DNA of 6,690 bases from assembly GCA_003141795.1 (NCBI GenBank), contig PLNO01000046.1, positions 28,190 to 34,879 on the forward strand, written 5' to 3'. Positions 1-3,868 of the stretch are shown in pieces (position 1 is the first letter of the stretch; the number at the start of each line of letters is the position of its first letter). The notes beneath the pieces were generated by a model. It did not search any database. It saw only the letters and a program-made list of their open reading frames with translations, and was not told the origin of the DNA. The DNA is from Spirochaetaceae bacterium (GTDB lineage: Bacteria; Spirochaetota; Spirochaetia; SZUA-6; Fen-1364). Both the position numbers and the translations under genes were made by a program.

Positions 1-356
1 TCTCCGCCTTCCTCCTGTGCGGTGGAGGGCTCCTTGCCCACGTCTGGATCCCCTTCAGCAAGCACCTCCTCTCTCTGAGCTACATCCTCTTCACCGGAGG
101 AGCAGCCTGCGGACTCCTGGCGCTGCTCGTCCTCTGGCGAGAGGCTCTCCACCTGCCGTTTCCCCTTGTGGGCAGCATGGGACGCAATCCCCTGCTCCTC
201 TACATGGTACACGCCGTTCTCGGCGTGCTGATTGTCTCTCTGATCGGTGAACAGGCGAGCGCCACCGCTGCGTGGTGCTCGAGCATCGGGGTGCTCGGGG
301 TTTGCTGGCTCGGGGCATGGCTCCTGGATCGGAAGAAGATCTACGTGAGGCTCTGA
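1..356 (+). CDS. C-terminal part of a membrane acyltransferase (heparan-alpha-glucosaminide N-acetyltransferase/DUF5009-like), 5' end outside the window
   Basis: The open frame enters at base 3 and gives 117 residues before TGA at 354-356. The protein is very hydrophobic and holds about three membrane segments: one near residues 22-45, one near 68-82, one near 90-110. It ends in a short basic tail (DRKKIYVRL). The pattern 'WIPFSKHLLSLSYILFTGG', then a GRNPLLLY stretch and a final helix, matches my recollection of the C-terminus of bacterial HGSNAT-like proteins (COG4299/DUF5009), where a P-x-x-K-x-L-W-S/T-x-S-Y/F-x-L element precedes a G(R/K)N...Y motif. Such proteins move acetyl groups from cytosolic acetyl-CoA to sugars across the membrane. 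The catalytic histidine would lie upstream, so activity cannot be judged. Another multi-pass acyltransferase family is the main alternative. The 3' end overlaps the opposite-strand kinase gene by 16 bp. Confidence 0.62.
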   Translation, partial: SAFLLCGGGLLAHVWIPFSKHLLSLSYILFTGGAACGLLALLVLWREALHLPFPLVGSMGRNPLLLYMVHAVLGVLIVSLIGEQASATAAWCSSIGVLGVCWLGAWLLDRKKIYVRL

Positions 357-2029
357 GTCGGGGAAACGGGGAAGGAGGCCCTGAAGAGGCTGCCCGTACC
401 GACCTCGGACTCCACCAGGATGCAGCCGCGATGGGAGCGGACGATCCCGTGGACGGCGGGAAGGCCGAGGCCACGGCCGATGAACTTCGTCGTGAAAAAC
501 GGATCGAAGACGCGCTCCTGCGTCTCCCTGTCCATGCCGGCCCCCGTGTCACGCACGTCCAGGAAGGCGAACGTGCCCGGCGCGCTGGCCTGACCGAGGA
601 TACGGCTCGCGAGGTCTGCCGCGTTGAGATCCTCGACGCCGGTGCGTACGGTGATCGTTCCTCCGATCTCCCCGAGTGATTCCGATGCGTTGACGAGCAG
701 GTTCATCACGACCTGTCGGATCTGCGAAGCGTCGGTGTCCACTTTGGGCAGATCAGAGGCCAGCTCGTAGCGGACCTCGGCGTTCTTCGCCACGGAGGCG
801 GAAATGATATCGCACATGTCGCGGATCACGACGGAAAGATCGATCCGCTGCACGAGCAGGCGTCCGCGCCCCGCGTAGGCCAGCAGCTGTTTCGTCAGGT
901 CCGCTCCGTGGCGGGCAGCGACGCCCATATCGCGCAGGCTCAGGCGGACGGCCGCGGGAAGGGACGGCTCGCTGGAGGCGAGCTCCAGGTTGCCGAGCAC
1001 CACCATGAGCAGGTTGTTGAAATCGTGCGCGAAACCGCCGGCGAGCACCCCGAGACTCTCCAGCTTCTGCACGTGTTGGACCTGGGATTCGATCAATCGG
1101 CGTTGCCTCTCCGCGGCGGCGCGCTCGGTGATGTCCAGCACCGCGAAGAGAAAGTCCCCCTGGAGATCGTTCGGAACGAGCGGGGAGGAGCTAAGGAGGA
1201 TGTCGACCGTCGTCCCGTCCTTGCGCCGCCATTGCGTCTCGATGGCCCCCGTTCCCTCCCGCGCGATCCTCTCCAGCTCCTCGGCGCCCACCCTGTCGTA
1301 TTCACCCTGTTCCACGTAGAGCATGCGTGCATTCTGGCCGATGAGCTCTTCCGCCTGGTAGCCGGTGATGCGGCAGAGCCTCTCATTGACTTCCGTGAAG
1401 ACCCTGTCCACCACCATGCCGATGCCGCAGGGGACGGTGAGGAAGATATTGTCCATCTTCGCCTTGCCCCTTGCCAGCTCCTCCGTCGTGCGCTCCCGTG
1501 TGAGATATGCGCCGATCATTTCAGCCGCCGTGAGGAGCAGGCGTACGTCTTCGTCGCCCCACGTGCGGGGCTTCTCCGTATCGTCGAACCCGATGAAGCC
1601 GTACCATGCGCCGGCGACGTTCACGGGGATGTTGAGGATGGAGAGGATCCTCTGCGGGGCGAGCAGATCCTTCATGTCGGGATCGAGGTCCTTCACGAGA
1701 CCCCAGAAGGGCTTGCCCTCGGCGAGCAGCTTCCCCGCCCTGACGTAGCGACGGTAGGAGAGATGACCGAGAGTGGGATTGGTGATTTGCGGTTCCACGC
1801 CCGGCGCGCAGGCCTCGCAGATCTGACGGAGGCAGAGACCTTCGTCGGGATCGCTGAAGTTCTCGAAGAGATAGACCCTGCTCGCCCCTGCCGCGGAGCG
1901 CAGGTGCTCCAGCGCCCCGTTGACGGCCTCGGACCCGCCGGCTATGAGACTGCGGGAACAGGCGGCGATGCCCTCCTCGTACCGGAGTCTCTCAGCGAGT
2001 CGACGAGTGAGGATGGATTTTCGTCGCAT
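341..2029 (-). CDS. Soluble GAF-PAS sensor histidine kinase, no receiver domain
   Basis: This 562-residue protein reads: short N-terminal helix; GAF-type sensor about residues 25-180, with the GFIGFDD strand typical of GAF domains near 145; PAS about 190-305, with CRITGY, the RRKDGT segment and the closing DITER; HisKA; HATPase_c. Visible kinase motifs are the H-box GGFAHDFNNLL with phospho-acceptor His335, N-box Asn447 (NLLVNASES), G1 box DTGAGM from Asp494, F-box FDPFFTTK near 508-515 and G2 box GRGLGL near 518-523. The H-box resembles that of the NtrB-like/HPK4 hybrid kinases, which often carry a C-terminal receiver; this one stops right after the ATPase domain. No membrane segment or signal peptide is seen, so it should sense a cytosolic cue. 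ATG at 2029 is preferred because GAGGG (2038-2042) lies 8 bases upstream; an adjacent GTG at 2032 is also possible. It follows the ATL gene by 31 bases on the same strand, so co-transcription is likely. No response regulator is in the window. Confidence 0.93.
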   Translation of the reverse strand: MRRKSILTRRLAERLRYEEGIAACSRSLIAGGSEAVNGALEHLRSAAGASRVYLFENFSDPDEGLCLRQICEACAPGVEPQITNPTLGHLSYRRYVRAGKLLAEGKPFWGLVKDLDPDMKDLLAPQRILSILNIPVNVAGAWYGFIGFDDTEKPRTWGDEDVRLLLTAAEMIGAYLTRERTTEELARGKAKMDNIFLTVPCGIGMVVDRVFTEVNERLCRITGYQAEELIGQNARMLYVEQGEYDRVGAEELERIAREGTGAIETQWRRKDGTTVDILLSSSPLVPNDLQGDFLFAVLDITERAAAERQRRLIESQVQHVQKLESLGVLAGGFAHDFNNLLMVVLGNLELASSEPSLPAAVRLSLRDMGVAARHGADLTKQLLAYAGRGRLLVQRIDLSVVIRDMCDIISASVAKNAEVRYELASDLPKVDTDASQIRQVVMNLLVNASESLGEIGGTITVRTGVEDLNAADLASRILGQASAPGTFAFLDVRDTGAGMDRETQERVFDPFFTTKFIGRGLGLPAVHGIVRSHRGCILVESEVGTGSLFRASFPVSPTQSLT

Positions 2030-2060
2030 CACGCTTTCCCTCGTGGGATCTTCACCGGAT

Positions 2061-2408
2061 TCAGGGGAGCTCCCGCAGCCGCGGGACCCAATGGTGACGC
2101 TTCACATCCACGTGTCCGTTCGGCTTCACCGTTATTCCCTCCGCCTCGAGCAGTGCCTTCTGCTGTTCGAACCCGCCGCCCCGTGGGAGGGCGATGGTGC
2201 CGTTGCCGCGGATCACCCGGTGCCACGGGAGGCGCTCGGTGCGGGAGAGGGCGTGCAGCACGCGCACGACCTGCCGCGCCGCAAGCGGGCTTCCGGCGAT
2301 TCCCGCCACCTGCCCGTAGCTGGCCACTTTGCCCTTCGGGATGGAGCGGATGATAGCAACGGCCCGTGCGGTGAACGGCGCATACCGTGATGTCCCCTCG
2401 TCATGCAC
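2061..2408 (-). CDS. Alkyltransferase-like (ATL) DNA damage recognition protein, MGMT family with Trp for Cys
   Basis: With the GTG start at 2408 the protein has 115 residues and matches the DNA-binding domain of O6-alkylguanine-DNA alkyltransferases. The active-site loop reads PWHRV (residues 61-65), so Trp62 stands where the alkyl-accepting Cys would be. This is the hallmark of ATL proteins such as fission yeast Atl1 and E. coli YbaZ, which bind O6-alkylguanine without repairing it and hand lesions to nucleotide excision repair. Other fitting residues are Tyr31 (ASYGQVA, nucleotide-flipping Tyr), Arg45 (AARQVV, the arginine finger) and a C-terminal half like that of YbaZ. The start is uncertain: an upstream in-frame TTG (2444) would add 12 residues without homology and appears to be a -35 element instead. 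No Shine-Dalgarno precedes the GTG, but a -10-like TATCCT ends 6 bases before it, suggesting a leaderless mRNA. The histidine kinase gene follows 31 bases downstream. Confidence 0.9.
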   Translation of the reverse strand: MHDEGTSRYAPFTARAVAIIRSIPKGKVASYGQVAGIAGSPLAARQVVRVLHALSRTERLPWHRVIRGNGTIALPRGGGFEQQKALLEAEGITVKPNGHVDVKRHHWVPRLRELP

Positions 2409-2467
2409 GGATAGAGGATACACTACCGGTGCGATAGATCGCAACTTGCCGGCCTATCCCGTGCATG
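2402..2467. repeat. Inverted repeat spanning the ATL start and promoter, with a nested dyad
   Basis: The left arm CATGCACGGATAG (2402-2414) is repeated in inverse form as CTATCCCGTGCATG (2454-2467): 13 paired bases with one extra C in the right arm. The 39-base centre holds a second dyad, GCGAT-AG-ATCGC (2431-2442), nearly concentric with the first. The left arm contains the ATL GTG start (2408-2406 on the minus strand), and the whole -35/-10 pair lies between the arms. It could be an operator bound by a dimer, or an RNA hairpin in transcripts entering from the oxidoreductase gene. Confidence 0.7.
2409..2444 (-). promoter_or_regulatory. Predicted promoter of the ATL-kinase unit, leaderless type
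   Basis: On the minus strand TTGCGA (2444-2439, 4 of 6 to TTGACA) is followed by 18 bases and TATCCT (2420-2415, 4 of 6 to TATAAT, including the strongly conserved T, A and last T). Six further bases lead to the GTG at 2408-2406, so transcription would start at or within a base or so of the start codon. No purine-rich ribosome site lies in CTATCC just before the GTG. The match is to sigma-70 type consensus only and is unproven. Confidence 0.42.
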
Positions 2468-2514
2468 CGAAGCTCCGTCGGGGGCAGGCGTGGCAGCAGC
2501 ACGCATCGTCATCA

Positions 2515-2541
2515 CTGGGTCCCCCGGGGCCTCGGGCCCAG
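2515..2541. repeat. GC-rich hairpin in the gap between small ORF and ATL
   Basis: CTGGG (2515-2519), one bulged T, CCC (2521-2523), a 10-base loop, GGG (2534-2536) and CCCAG (2537-2541) form an 8-pair stem on either strand. No run of T follows in either direction, so it is not a standard intrinsic terminator. It could still slow transcription leaving the oxidoreductase unit. The rest of 2468-2622 shows no convincing gene; one frame stays open here and is described under the small ORF. Confidence 0.45.
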
Positions 2542-2609
2542 GCTCGCGCACGAGAGGCCGCTGATACGCCGGTGCTCGCCGACACGCCCGAGACGGTCGT
2601 CGCCTTCCT

Positions 2610-2623
2610 GGCGCCTCCGCGCC
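2610..2623 (-). repeat. Hairpin directly at the stop codon of the small ORF
   Basis: GGCGC-CTCC-GCGCC forms a 5-pair G/C stem with a 4-base loop. On the minus strand the stem begins with the last base of the TAG stop (2625-2623). No T-run follows, so an intrinsic terminator is not supported. It could stabilise the 3' end of the mRNA, pause ribosomes at the stop, or be chance in GC-rich DNA. Confidence 0.35.
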
Positions 2624-2739
2624 TATCGCCCTGTCGACGGGAAGACCGATTTCGCCAGGTAGTCCAGGAGCTGGGTCCGCAGCGGCTCGGCGACCTCGTT
2701 TCCTATCGCAGCGCGCAATGAATGTCGTACCCGTGTCAT
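2623..2739 (-). CDS. Small 38-residue protein of unknown function, translationally coupled to the oxidoreductase gene
   Basis: The ATG (2739-2737) overlaps the TGA of the oxidoreductase gene (2738-2736) in a classic ATGA junction, and GAGG lies about five bases before it (AGAGGAAATCATG). The product begins MTRVRHSLRAAIG and continues with NEVAEPLRTQLLDYLAKSVF, probably one amphipathic helix, before ending PSTGR. From codon 14 onward nearly every codon ends in G or C, like the genes around it; the first 13 codons do so less often. I do not recognise a family. After the TAG the same frame stays open for 36 codons to a TGA at 2514-2512, also with mostly G/C third positions but an arginine-rich product. 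So this may be a true small gene, or the remnant of a 75-codon gene with a nonsense mutation. The coupling suggests translation at a rate tied to the oxidoreductase. Confidence 0.5.
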   Translation of the reverse strand: MTRVRHSLRAAIGNEVAEPLRTQLLDYLAKSVFPSTGR

Positions 2740-3731
2740 GATTTCCTCTTCAACGACTGCGGCGCCTTGTCATCCGCCGATTGCCGGCACTGCAACGCGA
2801 TCTCGCTCACGGCAAAGGCATCAGCCGCGCTCAACCGCATCTCCGTCCCCTCTTCGATATGCCGGACGAACTCCTGGAAGAGGGAGAGGGGCTCTTCCTT
2901 TTCCAGCTTTCTCGGCTCGGCGTCCTGGGAGAGCAGATACGCCTCGCCGCCGGACACCTCCACGATCCCCTTCTCTCCTGCGACGCGCACCCTGTCGTCC
3001 CCGTGCGTGCGCGCCGAGCCCGGCCTGCAATAGTCGAAGGACAAAGTGGCACACCCCGAATTGGCCAGACGGAAGAAGCACGCCCCCGAGCTCTCCATCT
3101 CCCCCAGCCCGCCATTTCCCAGTGCCGTGTGCGACGCGCTCACCTCACTGACTCCCCCACCGGTGAACCAATGGATCAGGTCGATCCCGTGGATCGCCAC
3201 CCAGGGGATGGAGCCGCCGTAGATGGCGCGATGCGTGTAGAGGGGATGACGGACCCCGAGCTTGTAGGATTTCTGCTCGGTGATGAGCAGAGGGTCGCCG
3301 ATGAGCCCTTCACGGATGGCGCGCCACGCCGCGTGGAAGGCCGGGTTGTACCGCGAGGGGAGCATGGCGCAGAGCTCAGCCTTGCCCTGGGCGTACGCGC
3401 GGCGCAGGCGCTCCAGCTGCTCGGGGGAGACGGCCATCGGCTTTTCCACGAACACGTTGATACCCCGCTCCAGGCACTCGCTTGCAATGCGCGACTGCAG
3501 GAAGAAGAACGGAGCGACAATGGCGAGATCGGGTTTTTCACTGTCCAGCAGGCGCCTGTAGTCATCGTAGAAGGGAATGAGCGACTGCTCGAGCTGATCG
3601 ACGAAGAACTCCCGCGTATCCTCGTCCGCCGAACCCGGCGCCAGCCCGACGAAGCTCACGCCGGGAAGCCGATCCCGGACACCGAGGGCGAGATCGATAT
3701 GACCGCTTGTGCCGATGATCGCCGCCTTCAC
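2736..3731 (-). CDS. Gfo/Idh/MocA-family NAD(P)-dependent oxidoreductase
   Basis: The 331-residue product has an N-terminal Rossmann fold starting immediately (KAAIIGTSGH, residues 2-11), with the glycine loop in the variant form G-T-S-G-H rather than GxGxxG. The family hallmark EKP lies at 96-98, after the strand INVFVEKPMA. The C-terminal substrate domain shows YGGSIPWVAIHGIDLIHWF with His181, Asp184 and His187 where the family keeps catalytic or metal-proximal residues. Members oxidise or reduce sugars, inositols and related compounds in the cytosol; the substrate here cannot be told. The length is close to the family norm of 330-390. GTG at 3731 is chosen over ATG at 3770 because GGAGG sits 6 bases before it, Lys2 begins the first Rossmann strand, and the ATG extension would cover the promoter. 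It is the first gene of its unit and ends in an ATGA overlap with the small ORF. Confidence 0.9.
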   Translation of the reverse strand: MKAAIIGTSGHIDLALGVRDRLPGVSFVGLAPGSADEDTREFFVDQLEQSLIPFYDDYRRLLDSEKPDLAIVAPFFFLQSRIASECLERGINVFVEKPMAVSPEQLERLRRAYAQGKAELCAMLPSRYNPAFHAAWRAIREGLIGDPLLITEQKSYKLGVRHPLYTHRAIYGGSIPWVAIHGIDLIHWFTGGGVSEVSASHTALGNGGLGEMESSGACFFRLANSGCATLSFDYCRPGSARTHGDDRVRVAGEKGIVEVSGGEAYLLSQDAEPRKLEKEEPLSLFQEFVRHIEEGTEMRLSAADAFAVSEIALQCRQSADDKAPQSLKRKS

Positions 3732-3737
3732 GGGGAG

Positions 3738-3742
3738 CCTCC
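3738..3742 (-). promoter_or_regulatory. Shine-Dalgarno site that fixes the oxidoreductase start
   Basis: The minus strand reads GGAGG, then CTCCCC, then GTG at 3731-3729. The 6-base spacing is ideal and selects the GTG over the upstream ATG at 3770, which has no comparable site. Confidence 0.75.
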
Positions 3743-3749
3743 ACGCCCC

Positions 3750-3777
3750 ACTATACAGCAACCGCAGCATGCGGCAA
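3750..3777 (-). promoter_or_regulatory. Predicted promoter of the oxidoreductase gene
   Basis: TATAGT (3755-3750 on the minus strand) matches TATAAT at 5 of 6 positions. TTGCCG (3777-3772) lies 16 bases upstream of it and matches TTGACA at 4 of 6. Initiation about 7 bases on would give a leader of only about 11 bases, beginning close to the GGAGG ribosome site. A 13-base dyad (3762-3774) fills much of the spacer. Confidence 0.5.
3762..3774. repeat. Perfect dyad inside the oxidoreductase promoter
   Basis: CCGCA-GCA-TGCGG is a perfect 5 bp-arm inverted repeat that lies between and slightly over the -35 and -10 hexamers of the minus-strand promoter. A repressor bound here would block that promoter, but the short arms make chance occurrence possible. 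Confidence 0.4.
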
Positions 3778-3813
3778 ACAGCACGGGCGCGTCCATGCGC
3801 ACGCTGCCGCTCC

Positions 3814-3826
3814 CCCCGTTGCGGGG
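3814..3826. repeat. Short dyad upstream of the exporter promoter
   Basis: CCCCG-TTG-CGGGG has 5 bp arms and a 3-base centre, the same geometry as the dyad at 3762-3774 but a different sequence. It ends 6 bases before the -35 hexamer of the exporter promoter, where an activator or repressor could bind. Chance is a real alternative in GC-rich DNA. Confidence 0.3.
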
Positions 3827-3832
3827 CGGCCC

Positions 3833-3861
3833 TTGCCTCAGCCCGCCCACGTCCCTATCTT
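3833..3861 (+). promoter_or_regulatory. Predicted leaderless promoter of the ABC exporter operon
   Basis: TTGCCT (3833-3838, 4 of 6 to TTGACA) is separated by exactly 17 bases from TATCTT (3856-3861, 4 of 6 to TATAAT with the T, A and final T kept). Seven bases follow and then the ATG at 3869, so the first transcribed base would be the A of the start codon. The pyrimidine-rich CATCCTC before the ATG contains no ribosome site. Confidence 0.5.
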
Positions 3862-3868
3862 CATCCTC

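Noticed and set aside
908..2353. 481-codon open frame on the plus strand opposite the kinase and ATL genes
   Set aside because: It mirrors two confidently identified minus-strand genes, its product lacks domain-like patterns, and long antisense frames are common in high-GC DNA.
2515..2541. Intrinsic terminator in the gap
   Set aside because: The stem is strong but no T-run follows on either strand.
2465..2662. 65-codon plus-strand frame in the gap
   Set aside because: Very Arg/Ser-rich product typical of shadow frames; it lies opposite the small ORF region, which has the better coding signals.
2329..2721. 130-codon plus-strand frame across the ATL 5' end and the gap
   Set aside because: It overlaps the ATL gene and its promoter, is low-complexity and Arg/Pro rich, and has no good ribosome site or recognisable domain.
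3732..3770. N-terminal extension of the oxidoreductase from ATG at 3770
   Set aside because: The 13 extra residues precede the first Rossmann strand, have no ribosome site and would cover the best -10 hexamer; GTG at 3731 has GGAGG at ideal spacing.
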